From Synergistaceae bacterium (GTDB lineage Bacteria > Synergistota > Synergistia > Synergistales > Synergistaceae): a stretch of DNA of 44,598 nucleotides. The stretch lies in contig JAITOY010000027.1 in assembly GCA_031289775.1 (NCBI GenBank), positions 1 through 44,598 on the forward strand, written 5' to 3'. A program made the translations under genes and the position numbers. Shown piece after piece: positions 16,594-25,368 of the stretch. Numbering within the stretch: the first letter of the stretch is position 1; every line of letters starts with the position of its first letter. The notes under the pieces were generated by a model. The model saw only the letters and a program-made list of their open reading frames with translations. It was not told where the DNA came from and searched no databases.

Positions 16594-17538
16594 ATGCGTA
16601 AAACCCTCGTTGTCCTGAGCGCGTTGCTTTTCGCGCTGCTCATAGGAAACAAACTTTTCAACAAAACCGAGCTTCCGTCCAGACTGAGGATCGCGACTGG
16701 CGGCGAGTCCGGCGTGTACTACGCTTACGGCAATGCGTTCGCGGGGATTTTAGAAAAGCGAATGAATATCCCGGTTATCACGATCCCTAGCGGCGGTTCT
16801 GTCGAAAATATCCACCTTTTGCGAAACGGCAGAGCCGATATCGCCTTCGTGCAGAACGATATCATGATTTATGCCTACGAGGGGATAAACATTTTTTCGA
16901 CAGAAGGGCCGTTCAAGGATTTTTCCGCTGCCTCCGGACTTTACCCCGAAATATGCCAGATCGTGGCGAGGAGGGACATCGACGGCATCCCGGAGCTGAA
17001 AGGCAAACGAGTTTCGGTCGGCGACGAGGGAAGCGGAACGGAACTCAACGCGCTTCAGATACTCGGCGCATATGGCATGTCGTACGCCGACATCGACGTC
17101 GACCACCTGAGTTTCGGCGCTTCCGTGTCGGCATTTAAGGAGGGCAAAATTGACGCTTTTTTCTGCACTGCCGGAGTACCCACTCCCGCGATAAGCGATC
17201 TGACAGCCGACGGGCAAGTGCGTCTATTAAGCGTAGGCGACGCCCACGCGCGCTCCCTCATCTCGCAATATCCCTTCTACTCGCGGCAAACAATCCCGAG
17301 AGACACTTACCCAGGCGTCGACGATGAAACGAAGACAGTTGCGGTGAAGGCCGTATTGGTCGTCAGTAACGGGCTCAGCGAGCAAGTAGTGTCCGGGTTG
17401 TTGAAAATACTCTTCGAAGCCCGCGAGGAGATCGCCAAAACCAGCGCGGACGCGGATAACCTGGCGCCCGAGTCGGCCGTCGACGGTTTGCCCATACCTT
17501 TACATCGCGGCGCGGAGAAGTACTTCTTCGGAAATTGA
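16594..17538 (+). CDS. TAXI-family solute-binding protein, membrane-anchored
   Basis: 314 residues of the TAXI (TRAP-associated extracytoplasmic immunogenic) family. The hallmark start is RLRIATGGESGVYYAYGNAF, followed by TIPSGGSVENIHLLRNGRADIAFVQND and LKGKRVSVGDEGSGTELNA. Residues 5-19 are a hydrophobic helix after Arg-Lys; no lipobox Cys and no clear signal-peptidase site follow (KLFNKTELPSRL), so it may stay tethered in the membrane. TAXI proteins normally deliver ligand to a fused DctQM TRAP permease, but none is present; the adjacent transporter is GltS. The ligand is likely a small carboxylate such as glutamate or 2-oxoglutarate. Start by GGTGAGAG about 6 nt upstream. Confidence 0.88.
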   Translation: MRKTLVVLSALLFALLIGNKLFNKTELPSRLRIATGGESGVYYAYGNAFAGILEKRMNIPVITIPSGGSVENIHLLRNGRADIAFVQNDIMIYAYEGINIFSTEGPFKDFSAASGLYPEICQIVARRDIDGIPELKGKRVSVGDEGSGTELNALQILGAYGMSYADIDVDHLSFGASVSAFKEGKIDAFFCTAGVPTPAISDLTADGQVRLLSVGDAHARSLISQYPFYSRQTIPRDTYPGVDDETKTVAVKAVLVVSNGLSEQVVSGLLKILFEAREEIAKTSADADNLAPESAVDGLPIPLHRGAEKYFFGN

Positions 17539-17558
17539 TTTTTTAGAATCTCATTTTA

Positions 17559-17589
17559 TTGCTTCACTACTGTTTTTTGGTGATATACT
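17559..17589 (+). promoter_or_regulatory. possible extended -10 promoter
   Basis: TTGCTT (17559-17564), a long 19-nt spacer, then TGATATACT (extended -10, 17581-17589), about 50 bases before the ATG of the PsbP/DcrB-like gene. Confidence 0.35.
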
Positions 17590-17640
17590 TACGCGGCTGT
17601 CTTGAACAGTACAATACTAAATTTCTCAGGAGGTAGTAGC

Positions 17641-18177
17641 ATGTCGCTCAGCAACAAAAAACGCTTTGTCAGGTCGTCCATTTTTATGTCTGCGATAGTT
17701 CTTACCGTAATTTTGGTCGCAGGATCCGTTTTCGCAGCCGATTTCAAGGCTAAAAACGGGATATCGTTCAAATACCCTGCCGGATGGACCCCCACAGAGA
17801 CACAACAGGATACGATCACAAGCATCAGCGTGACGAACCCCTCCCAGCCAACGATCGTAATAACTGTCGCTGTATCTGAAGGATCGGTCACAGAGGAATG
17901 GACATTCCCCACTGAAGAGAAGATGAAGGAATCTCTCGCTGCGTCGGGTCAGGACATCAAGCTCATAACCCACAAAAAAATCAAGGTCGCGGGCAATGAC
18001 GCAGCTCTCTCGGAGTTCAGCTCAGAGGCGAACGGAATGTACATCCAGACCCGCTCTGTGACGTTCGCCGACGGGGCGAACCTCGTCGCGGTAACATCCG
18101 TGTTTATGGACAAAAATGTCGTAGCTGCCGGACAGAAGGTCGCCGAGGGCATAGAGAACTCGCTTTCCCTTAAATAA
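17641..18177 (+). CDS. exported PsbP/DcrB-like protein
   Basis: 178 residues from ATG 17641, fixed by AGGAGG 7 nt upstream; the frame extends 13 codons further but without a start signal. Residues 1-33 are a signal peptide with a clear cut (GSVFA-AD). The mature part begins FKAKNGISFKYPAGWTPTE, the typical opening of the PsbP/DcrB (Mog1-like) fold, and continues as alternating strands to a C-terminal helix (AAGQKVAEGIENSL). Such single-domain proteins are exported and of unclear function in non-photosynthetic bacteria. A strong terminator follows, and it appears to be monocistronic. Confidence 0.75.
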   Translation: MSLSNKKRFVRSSIFMSAIVLTVILVAGSVFAADFKAKNGISFKYPAGWTPTETQQDTITSISVTNPSQPTIVITVAVSEGSVTEEWTFPTEEKMKESLAASGQDIKLITHKKIKVAGNDAALSEFSSEANGMYIQTRSVTFADGANLVAVTSVFMDKNVVAAGQKVAEGIENSLSLK

Positions 18178-18213
18178 CATCCACAAAAGACGTATCTTGA
18201 TAGCGTTGCTCAA

Positions 18214-18253
18214 CCCCCTGAAAAGCGGATACAAAGCTCTCAGGGGCTTTTTT
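18214..18253 (+). terminator. Rho-independent terminator
   Basis: CCCCTGA (18215-18221) pairs with TCAGGGG (18240-18246), an inner AGC/GCT pair extends the fold, and six T residues follow (18248-18253). It ends the transcript of the PsbP/DcrB-like gene. Confidence 0.75.
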
Positions 18254-18342
18254 CTTGCGCGCCGGACGGCCGTGCATGAATTGCGGCGCCGCCCTTTACA
18301 CATGAACCATATTTATTCACAATGGGGGTGCGAAAGGAGGGG

Positions 18343-20319
18343 ATGGCAACGAACCCTGTTTATCCTATAAAAAAATTATTATCGTTTTTGGCGCTGTTTG
18401 CGCTGTTTGCGAGCTGCCATGCCGCCGACGCGGCGGCTGCCCGGACACAGCAGCCGCGCAAAACCGATGAGGGGCGGCGCGAGTTCGCCTCGTTCATCGA
18501 TGGATTTTTTGCCGGCGTACAGAGAGACTGGCAGATTCCAGGCATGGCGTTTGTGGCGGTCGGGGACGGGGAGGTCATGTACCTGAAGGGATACGGCTTC
18601 GCCGACGTCGAGTCCAAACGTCCAGCTGAGCCCGGCAAAACTCTTTTCAGGGTCGGCGCCATCTCGACGGCCGCGACGGCGACGGCGCTCCTTCAGCTAG
18701 TCGAGAAGGGCCGTCTCGCGCTGGACGAGGACGTCAACGTCTACCTTCGAAAATGGCGTTTACCCTCCACGTTCGAGGCGCCTGTGACGCTCCGCCATCT
18801 GCTTACCCACACGGGCGGCTTCGACGACAAAAAGCTCGAGATGTCCGCGCCGACGTCGGCGGACGAGAAGAACTACGCGGCCCGCCTCCAGAAAAAAATG
18901 CCGGCTCGTTACGCGCCGCCAGGCGCGTATTACAGTTTTTCCGGCATGAGTTACGCACTCGTCGGCGCCATCATCGAGCGCTATTCCAGACAGGACTTCG
19001 CCGCCGCCATAGCGAGATACGTCTTTCAGCCGCTCGGCATGAACGACAGCACGTTCGCTCCGAACCCCGAACAGATGAAAAATCTCGCAAAGGGATACGG
19101 GCCGGACGCCCTCCCCGTAAAATACTCGTATTTCTACGACATGCCGGCATCCTCTATGAGCGCGACGGCGTCCGATATGGGAAATTTCATGATCGCGGCC
19201 ATGGGCGGTGGCGCGTTCGGACGCGGCAGAGTATTGCCCCCGATGTACGCGAACAGCATGTTGAGGCGGCACTTCAGCCCTCACCCACTCATAGAAGGCG
19301 TCAGCCTCGCGTATCGCGAAAAATTTGTCGGCGGACTTCGAACCCTTCAACAATCAGGCAACATACCGGGGTACTCCAGCTTTCTCATGCTGATACCCGA
19401 AAAAAATTTCGGCCTATTTTACGCTACGAACATTTCAGGGCTCAACTTCAGCGACGACCTAGCGCAGGCCGTCGTCGGACGGTTTTTCCCACTCTCGGGC
19501 GACGTCCGGCGCGGAGCGTCTTTAAACCCAAACACCGACATATCGCCGGAGGTAGCCGGCTTCTACCGCCACAACTCCATATCGCGCCACACGGCGGAGA
19601 AGGCGGCGAAGCTGTTCTCCGACCAGTTGAAAGTCTCTCTCTCCGAGGGCGGCATCACGATCTCGCACACATCGGGAAACTCCCCTATGAGCAGGTGGAA
19701 ACCGGCCGCAAGGGACGAAAAATCCGCTGACGTCAATTACGACGACATCTTTCGCGGAGTTGAAGAGAACGGAGAGCCGTCTGGCGAATACATTTTTTTT
19801 CAAAGGGACGAAAACGCCAGCATAAAAGCGCTCGTGATGGGCAGCGTGAGCAATACATACGACAAGCTGAGCCTCTACGAGAGCCGCTACCGTCAGTTAG
19901 CGTACATGGTCTGTTTCGTCGCGATATTCCTGTTCTCCTGCATAGGCGCCGCCCTCGGCGTGGCCATAAACAAGGGGAAACTGCCGTGGGAGAAGAGCCT
20001 GCGCTCCGCGACGGAACTCTGGTCCATATCCGTCCTCTTCTGCGTCATACAGATCGCTTTTATCGTCGGAATGTCGCTTTCGATATACTACGAGGGAAAT
20101 CAGTTCGCTGTTTTTGTCCCATACCGGGTAAAGGCGCTTTTCATCGTCCCCCTGGCCGGAGGGCTGCTCCTTGCGTGGTTCTGGTTCAGGCTTCTCGCGA
20201 ATCTCGCCAATCCGGACTGTCACTGGGCGGAAAAGCTGATTTTAATTGCCATGGCAGCGGCGGAGACCAGTTACATGGTCTTCCTGGCCAATTGGCGACT
20301 GTTGGGATTTATGTTCTAA
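18343..20319 (+). CDS. membrane-bound serine-hydrolase (beta-lactamase family) homologue, catalytic motifs lost
   Basis: 658 residues from ATG 18343 (AAAGGAG just upstream); an earlier ATG at 18322 has no ribosome binding site. A lead peptide ends LFASC25, a possible lipobox. Residues ~45-400 match the class C beta-lactamase/esterase family: GYGFADVESKRP, LLQLVEKGRLALDEDV, LRHLLTHTGGFDD, FQPLGMNDSTF and ASSMSATASDMGNFM. The three catalytic motifs are degenerate: SxxK reads Ala106-Ile-Ser-Thr109, YxN reads Tyr197-Ser-Phe and HxG reads Gln337-Ser-Gly. From ~530 there are four transmembrane helices. It is probably a non-enzymatic membrane protein binding peptide, peptidoglycan or a partner. A metallophosphoesterase gene follows by 39 bases. 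Confidence 0.82.
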   Translation: MATNPVYPIKKLLSFLALFALFASCHAADAAAARTQQPRKTDEGRREFASFIDGFFAGVQRDWQIPGMAFVAVGDGEVMYLKGYGFADVESKRPAEPGKTLFRVGAISTAATATALLQLVEKGRLALDEDVNVYLRKWRLPSTFEAPVTLRHLLTHTGGFDDKKLEMSAPTSADEKNYAARLQKKMPARYAPPGAYYSFSGMSYALVGAIIERYSRQDFAAAIARYVFQPLGMNDSTFAPNPEQMKNLAKGYGPDALPVKYSYFYDMPASSMSATASDMGNFMIAAMGGGAFGRGRVLPPMYANSMLRRHFSPHPLIEGVSLAYREKFVGGLRTLQQSGNIPGYSSFLMLIPEKNFGLFYATNISGLNFSDDLAQAVVGRFFPLSGDVRRGASLNPNTDISPEVAGFYRHNSISRHTAEKAAKLFSDQLKVSLSEGGITISHTSGNSPMSRWKPAARDEKSADVNYDDIFRGVEENGEPSGEYIFFQRDENASIKALVMGSVSNTYDKLSLYESRYRQLAYMVCFVAIFLFSCIGAALGVAINKGKLPWEKSLRSATELWSISVLFCVIQIAFIVGMSLSIYYEGNQFAVFVPYRVKALFIVPLAGGLLLAWFWFRLLANLANPDCHWAEKLILIAMAAAETSYMVFLANWRLLGFMF

Positions 20320-20358
20320 ATAAACAAAACCAGTAAACTTCATCTGGGGGGATCTTTT

Positions 20359-21537
20359 ATGTCGGGAAACGTCTTTTTCAGGGTAGTCCTCGGAGTATAC
20401 GTCACAATGAATGGCTATATGTTCGCAAGGCTGTTCTCTACCCTAGCGGGAAGCGGGCTCCTTCGGGGGCTCTCTTCCGCGGTCTTTTTGCTCTTCGCCC
20501 TGAGCTTCCCAGTGTCGAGGATTTTCTCAAGCGCCCTGCCGCACGCGATCTCCGATTTTCTTTCCGTCATGGGCGCCCTGTACATGGGCCCAATGATATA
20601 CGGCTTCATCCTGACAGTTGCGGTCGATCTGCTGCGGATATTGAACTATCATGTCGCGATCACGGAGACCACCCCGCCCTACAGTTTAAGCGGGCGCGAG
20701 GAAATAATCGCGCTGATAGCGGCGCTCAGCCTCGTTATCAGCCTGGCGGGGGCCGTTAACGCCATGTTCCCGGTTCCTGTGGAAATTGACGTCCCCTGGA
20801 ACGGCTCACCTTACCGCGCCCCGATAAAAATCGCGCTCATCTCAGACATTCACCTCGGGAAACTGGCCGGCCCAAGACGCCTCGGGAGGATCGTAGAGCT
20901 TTTAAATTCACGGCGCCCCGATATTGTCCTTATCGCAGGGGACACGATAGACGACGCCGACTGGCTGAGGATGGAGAAGCGCAGGGACGCGGCAGCCCGG
21001 ACGCTTTCCTCGCTCAAGCCAAGGCTCGGCGTCTGGGCTGTGCCCGGCAATCACGACTACTACGCCGGCATCGACGACAGCATCCGCTTCCTCGAAGGAT
21101 GCGGCATCTATGTGCTGAGGGACGCGTGGGCCGCGCCAGGCGGCGAAATGATCCTCATAGGGAGGGACGACCGTTCGGGGCAGATGTTCAAGGGAGGAAA
21201 AGAACGTTCGAGCCTCAATGAAATAACGTCCTCGATACCACATTGGGACGAGCGGAAACTGCCGGTCGTCCTGCTCGACCACCAACCCTTCAATCTGGAG
21301 GAGTCCGCTTCGGCGGGCGTCGACCTCCAACTCTCCGGCCACACTCACAGAGGACAGCTCTTCCCGGTAAATTTCATAGTGGCGGCGATGTACGAAAAAC
21401 ACTACGGCGCGTACGCGAAGGGCGGAACGCGCTACTACATATCGAGCGGCGCAGGAACATGGGGCCCGCCGCTTCGAACGGTCGGCAGACCGGAGGTTGT
21501 CTTCATCAACTTGTTCCCCGGTCAACAACGCCAATAG
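20359..21537 (+). CDS. membrane metallophosphoesterase (YkuE/YaeI-like)
   Basis: 392 residues. About four membrane helices occupy residues 5-135, then a calcineurin-like phosphoesterase domain with every metal-binding motif: SDIHLGK (Asp163, His165), AGDTIDD near 195, PGNHDYY near 228, a His in LLDHQPF near 300 and SGHTHRG near 325. The domain wording is that of the YkuE/YaeI group, which act on lipid-linked phosphates such as UDP-diacylglucosamine or related substrates; the true substrate is unknown here. The active site should face either side depending on helix count. GGGGGG ahead of the ATG acts as ribosome binding site. It is likely co-transcribed with the pseudo-hydrolase. Confidence 0.88.
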   Translation: MSGNVFFRVVLGVYVTMNGYMFARLFSTLAGSGLLRGLSSAVFLLFALSFPVSRIFSSALPHAISDFLSVMGALYMGPMIYGFILTVAVDLLRILNYHVAITETTPPYSLSGREEIIALIAALSLVISLAGAVNAMFPVPVEIDVPWNGSPYRAPIKIALISDIHLGKLAGPRRLGRIVELLNSRRPDIVLIAGDTIDDADWLRMEKRRDAAARTLSSLKPRLGVWAVPGNHDYYAGIDDSIRFLEGCGIYVLRDAWAAPGGEMILIGRDDRSGQMFKGGKERSSLNEITSSIPHWDERKLPVVLLDHQPFNLEESASAGVDLQLSGHTHRGQLFPVNFIVAAMYEKHYGAYAKGGTRYYISSGAGTWGPPLRTVGRPEVVFINLFPGQQRQ

Positions 21538-21538
21538 C

Positions 21539-21547
21539 TGTTATAAT
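21539..21547 (+). promoter_or_regulatory. extended -10 promoter before the AlkD-like gene
   Basis: TGTTATAAT with a perfect TATAAT (21542-21547) and TGN in front, 36 bases before the GTG start at 21584. It overlaps the end of the metallophosphoesterase gene. No good -35 is seen. Confidence 0.5.
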
Positions 21548-21583
21548 ACGTCACGATACTTTAAAAAGAAGGTGGCTGGGCCG

Positions 21584-22288
21584 GTGGATAATCTAGCGTC
21601 GTACGTTATTGAGAAACTCTCGGAGATGGCGAACCCAGGCGCGCCGAAGGACGAGGAGCTGAGTCTGTTCGGCATACAGAAGCTCAGGTTCCTCGACGTA
21701 CCTCACGACAGGCTCGTAGCCCTTGCCGAGGAGATAGGGATGCCGCGGCACGAGCTGGCGGTCGAGCTCTGGGACAACGACGCCTACGAGTCCAAGCTTC
21801 TGTCGTGCATGTTCAGCGAACCGTCGAAAATCACGATCGACAGGGCCGACGACCTGGCGGACGGCCTCGACTCGTGGATAGTCTGCGAGTATTGCTGCTA
21901 TAAAGTTTTGTGGAAACTTCCCTTCGCGGCGAGAAAAGCCCTCGAATGGGCAAATTCCAGGAACGACGTCGTCTCATGTGTAGGGTTCAGCCTCATATCG
22001 GCGCTCGCGGCGAATCTCGCGCCAGATTCGACGTTCGAGCCCGGCTTCTTCGACAGCGCTCTTTTTTACACCCGCAAAGGCGCTTCGAACGTCGACATGA
22101 ACGTCAGAAGGGCAGTGGGCTCCGCCATTTCCAGAATCGGCAGGAGGAGCCGGAGCTGGCACGAAGCGGCAGTGGAGACTGCCGAGGAGATCGCCGCCCA
22201 GCCGAACGAATCGGCGCGCTGGGTCTCCTCCCAGTCACTCGCCGAGCTTAAAAGCACGAAAGTGACGAGCAAATTCAAAGGTGATTGA
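21584..22288 (+). CDS. DNA alkylation repair (AlkD-like HEAT) family protein
   Basis: 234 residues from GTG 21584 (GAAGGTGG upstream). An all-helical HEAT-type protein resembling the AlkD/AlkC family: KLRFLDVPHDRLVALAEEI, LAVELWDNDAYESKLLSCMF, DLADGLDSWIVCEYCCYKVLW and ALEWANSRNDVVSCVGFSLISAL correspond to the AlkD repeats, including the W-D-x-x-D-like segment (here WIVCEY). AlkD enzymes remove bulky alkylated bases without flipping them. Residues for base excision cannot be confirmed; the W-x-x-x-D segment deviates from the classic WDxVD, so catalysis is uncertain. An internal promoter precedes it, and the GH18 gene follows 9 bases after the stop. Confidence 0.7.
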   Translation: MDNLASYVIEKLSEMANPGAPKDEELSLFGIQKLRFLDVPHDRLVALAEEIGMPRHELAVELWDNDAYESKLLSCMFSEPSKITIDRADDLADGLDSWIVCEYCCYKVLWKLPFAARKALEWANSRNDVVSCVGFSLISALAANLAPDSTFEPGFFDSALFYTRKGASNVDMNVRRAVGSAISRIGRRSRSWHEAAVETAEEIAAQPNESARWVSSQSLAELKSTKVTSKFKGD

Positions 22289-22297
22289 GGGGCAAAA

Positions 22298-23818
22298 ATG
22301 AAACCAAAAATAAAATTTAAGCTCATGAGGCCATTTCTGGCAATTTTCATAATGACCTTGCCCATGTGGACATTTTGGATCCTGTTTCCTTCTTTCGCTG
22401 CGGCGGACGTGGCCGCGACGGAGGATCCTTACTTCAGAATCGTCCCTATAGCCCGACAGATAGCCCCGGACGCCACGAACAGAACGCCGCACGTCGCCCT
22501 CGTGCGTCAGCAGGCCAACCCGGAAATACCGGAGGACGTATGGGTTCCATGGGAACTCCTGTCGCAGATGAACATTCCCATAAAGCTGAACGCCGAGAAG
22601 ACGTCGTTCACCCTCCGCGTCGGCAAGCCGTCGGAGGCCCTTGGCGCGCCGGCGCTGGCGAAGCTCGCGCCAAACGCCATCGACCTCGAGTTCAGGGCAA
22701 AAAGCGACGACAACCGCCAATACTTCAACCTGACCGGTATGGAGAGCGCAATCGGCTTATCATACGTCTTTGCGCCCGGCGATATCCTCGTCGTCGGCAA
22801 GACCGCGTTCATGTCGGCCTACGCGCAAACCCCCAAAACGACCCAGGTGGCATTTCCCGCGCCCCCCCCGCCCACCTCTCCATTTAACCTCGTATGGGAT
22901 CACGTCATGGCCGATAACTCCGACCTTTCCGCAGAGGGCGCGCTCCCCGGCATAAACGTGCTATCGCCGACGTGGTTCGTCCTCCTCGACGAGACGGGGC
23001 GCGCGAGCAACAGAGGAGGCGCGTCGTATGTAGCCTCGGCGCACGCGAACGGATACAGCGTCTGGGGGCTCGTCTCGAACGGGTTCAATAAAGAGAGGAC
23101 AAAAAAGTTCCTCGCGAACGCAAAGGCGCAGGATTTATTTATAGCCAACATGCTCGCTTACGCAGCGTTATACGGTCTGGACGGCATAAACATCGACTTC
23201 GAAAACGTGGACAACGACGACGCCTCGCGCCTCACGGAGTTCGTCCGGCGCTTTACGGCGGCCGGCAAAACTATGGGCCTTCTGTTCTCGATGGACATCA
23301 CAATACCGACAAACTGGTCGCGCTGTTTCGACAGACCGGCTCTCTCGAAAATAGTCGACTACATAGCTGTGATGACTTACGACGAGCACTGGAGGACTTC
23401 GCCGAAGGCTGGTTCGACCGCCTCCCTTCCATGGGTCGAAAACGCTCTCGCAAAAACATTGGCCGACGTCCCGGCCGAAAAACTTCTTATGGGCATTCCG
23501 CTCTACACGAGGGAGTGGGAGGAGTCGAAGGACAAAAACGGAAAAACTTCCGTAAAATCCCTCGCCCTTTCCATGGCGTCCGTCGACGAAAGGATGGAGA
23601 CAAGCGGCGCCGACAAGAAGTGGCTCGACACGGTTGGTCAATATTATTTCCAGTACATTAGCGGAGACAGGACGTACAGGATCTGGGTCGAGGACGAAAA
23701 CTCCATGTCCCTTCGTTTGTCGCTGGCCAAAAAACATTCCTTGGCCGGCGCGGCTTTCTGGCGAAAAGGCTTCGAAAAACCTGAGATATGGGACGCTGTG
23801 AAAGCGTCTATGGAGTAG
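22298..23818 (+). CDS. exported glycoside hydrolase family 18 protein
   Basis: 506 residues. Residues 1-36 are a signal peptide or anchor ending PSFAAA. Residues ~45-190 resemble an N-terminal beta-rich module with GKPSEALG and a Pro-rich linker (APPPPTSP). Residues ~195-505 are the GH18 barrel: the catalytic DxxxDxE is LDGINIDFE with Glu302, followed by LLFSMDITIP, YIAVMTYDEHW and the closing AGAAFWRKGFEKPEIW. The wording matches spore/cell-wall N-acetylglucosaminidases of the YaaH/SleL type more than true chitinases, so peptidoglycan is the likely target. The catalytic Glu and Asp are intact. GAGGGG 6 nt upstream sets the start, right behind the AlkD-like gene. Confidence 0.88.
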   Translation: MKPKIKFKLMRPFLAIFIMTLPMWTFWILFPSFAAADVAATEDPYFRIVPIARQIAPDATNRTPHVALVRQQANPEIPEDVWVPWELLSQMNIPIKLNAEKTSFTLRVGKPSEALGAPALAKLAPNAIDLEFRAKSDDNRQYFNLTGMESAIGLSYVFAPGDILVVGKTAFMSAYAQTPKTTQVAFPAPPPPTSPFNLVWDHVMADNSDLSAEGALPGINVLSPTWFVLLDETGRASNRGGASYVASAHANGYSVWGLVSNGFNKERTKKFLANAKAQDLFIANMLAYAALYGLDGINIDFENVDNDDASRLTEFVRRFTAAGKTMGLLFSMDITIPTNWSRCFDRPALSKIVDYIAVMTYDEHWRTSPKAGSTASLPWVENALAKTLADVPAEKLLMGIPLYTREWEESKDKNGKTSVKSLALSMASVDERMETSGADKKWLDTVGQYYFQYISGDRTYRIWVEDENSMSLRLSLAKKHSLAGAAFWRKGFEKPEIWDAVKASME

Positions 23819-23969
23819 GGCAAAAAACTCGCTCACGCGGGAGAGCGGCAAATCCATCAGGGCATCTGGCACGGTCGAGCTTGCGGAGGTCTCCTTCTCA
23901 GAGCTCGGGGAGGGCGGGACGATGGCAATTCACCTTATTCCGAAGACGTTGCGCACCGTGAAATGCGGT

Positions 23970-23998
23970 TTTACATTCCCTCTAAATTCGAATATAAT
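23970..23998 (+). promoter_or_regulatory. sigma70 promoter of glyA
   Basis: TTTACA (23970-23975), a 17-nt spacer and a perfect TATAAT (23993-23998). Transcription should begin near 24005, leaving a leader of about 95 nt before the glyA ATG that contains a large hairpin. Confidence 0.75.
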
Positions 23999-24015
23999 CT
24001 ATGCGCTTTGAGAAT

Positions 24016-24062
24016 CGCTGATTTAATCGTTACCCTTTAGGCCTCTTAACGATAAATCAGCG
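24016..24062 (+). promoter_or_regulatory. leader hairpin between the glyA promoter and glyA
   Basis: CGCTGATTTA (24016-24025) and TCGTTA (24027-24032) pair with TAACGA (24047-24052) and TAAATCAGCG (24053-24062), broken only by one bulged A; the loop is 14 nt. Thus 16 bp lie within the expected glyA leader, and a pyrimidine-rich TTTCCTTT follows. It may be an attenuator, an mRNA-stability element or a leftover terminator of the upstream gene. It does not look like a known glycine or THF riboswitch. Confidence 0.6.
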
Positions 24063-24099
24063 TTTCCTTTGACGTTATCTAAATATGGAGGGAACTTGA

Positions 24100-25365
24100 A
24101 TGGCTTATTTCAACGAGGAGATGGAGGCCTCCATCGACGCGATCGACCCAAAGATAGGCGAACTTATAAAAAGCGAGCTCGAGAGGCAGAGAACACATAT
24201 CGAGCTCATCGCGTCGGAGAACTTCGTCCCCCGCGCAGTTTTGGAGGCGGCGGGCGCAGTGCTCACCAACAAATACGCGGAGGGGTATCCTCATAATAAA
24301 TATTATGGCGGCTGTGAGTTCGTCGAGGAGATAGAGGAGATCGCGAACGCCCGCGCGAAGGCCATCTTCGGGGCAAATCACTCGAACGTGCAGCCTCACT
24401 CCGGCACAAGCGCGAACCAGGCCGTCTACTTCACCGTCATGAACCCAGGGGACACGATGCTCGCCATGAGACTCGACCAGGGGGGGCATCTCTCGCACGG
24501 GCATCCCATCAATTTCACCGGCAGGCTTTACAGCATCGCGACGTACGGGGTCGACCGCGAGACGGAGACCATAAACTACGACGAGGTCGAGCGCCTGGCG
24601 AAGGAGAGCCGCCCTAAGATCATAGTGGCAGGCGCGAGCGCGTACCCCAGAAAACTCGACTTCAAGCGTTTCCGCGCCATTGCCGACGAGGTCGGGGCGA
24701 TACTCATGACCGACATGGCGCACATAGCCGGGCTCGTCGCCGGCGGCGTCCACGACAACCCGACCCCGCACTCGCACTTCGTAACCTCGACCACGCACAA
24801 AACCCTGCGCGGCGCCCGGGGCGCTTTTGTCCTATGTACGGACGTCTTCGCCAAGGATCTCGATCGCATTGTCTTCCCCGGCATCCAGGGCGGGCCGATA
24901 CTCCAGATCATCGCGGGCAAGGCGATAACATTCAAACTCGCCTCCGAACCCTCCTTCAAACTTTACGCCGCTCAGATAGTCAAAAACGCCGCATCTCTGT
25001 CGGCGGCCCTCGCGGAAAGAGGCTTTCGCATCGTCTCCGGCGGCACGGACAACCACCTGATGCTCGTGGACTTGAGGCCAAAAAAACAGACCGGCAAGGA
25101 CGCGGTGAAACTGCTCGGCGAGGCCGGCATCACCGCCAACAAAAACGCCATCCCGTTCGACCCTGAAAAACCGATGATCACGAGCGGCCTCCGCTTCGGC
25201 ACGGCAGCCATAACGACGCGCGGCATGAAGGAAGCCGAGATGACCGTCATAGCGGACGCCATAGACAAGGTTCTCTCCTCGCCGGATGACGTCGCGCTCA
25301 GGAAATCCGTGCGCTCGAAGATGGCCGACCTCGGCGCCGCTTTCCCTCTGTATGAAAGCCTGTAG
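24100..25365 (+). CDS. glyA: serine hydroxymethyltransferase GlyA
   Basis: 421 residues, standard length. PLP enzyme converting serine and THF to glycine and 5,10-methylene-THF, the main one-carbon supply for purines and thymidylate. Seen: [73 protein letters not shown], and the PLP lysine Lys234 in [19 protein letters not shown] 7 nt before the ATG. rlmN begins three bases after the stop, so the two are co-transcribed. It is preceded by a strong promoter and a leader hairpin. Confidence 0.97.
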   Translation: MAYFNEEMEASIDAIDPKIGELIKSELERQRTHIELIASENFVPRAVLEAAGAVLTNKYAEGYPHNKYYGGCEFVEEIEEIANARAKAIFGANHSNVQPHSGTSANQAVYFTVMNPGDTMLAMRLDQGGHLSHGHPINFTGRLYSIATYGVDRETETINYDEVERLAKESRPKIIVAGASAYPRKLDFKRFRAIADEVGAILMTDMAHIAGLVAGGVHDNPTPHSHFVTSTTHKTLRGARGAFVLCTDVFAKDLDRIVFPGIQGGPILQIIAGKAITFKLASEPSFKLYAAQIVKNAASLSAALAERGFRIVSGGTDNHLMLVDLRPKKQTGKDAVKLLGEAGITANKNAIPFDPEKPMITSGLRFGTAAITTRGMKEAEMTVIADAIDKVLSSPDDVALRKSVRSKMADLGAAFPLYESL

Positions 25366-25368
25366 AAA

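Noticed and set aside
18753-19730. 325-codon plus-strand frame inside the pseudo-hydrolase gene
   Set aside because: It is out of frame with a gene that has clear family blocks and a signal peptide; the Arg-rich composition is typical of a shadow.
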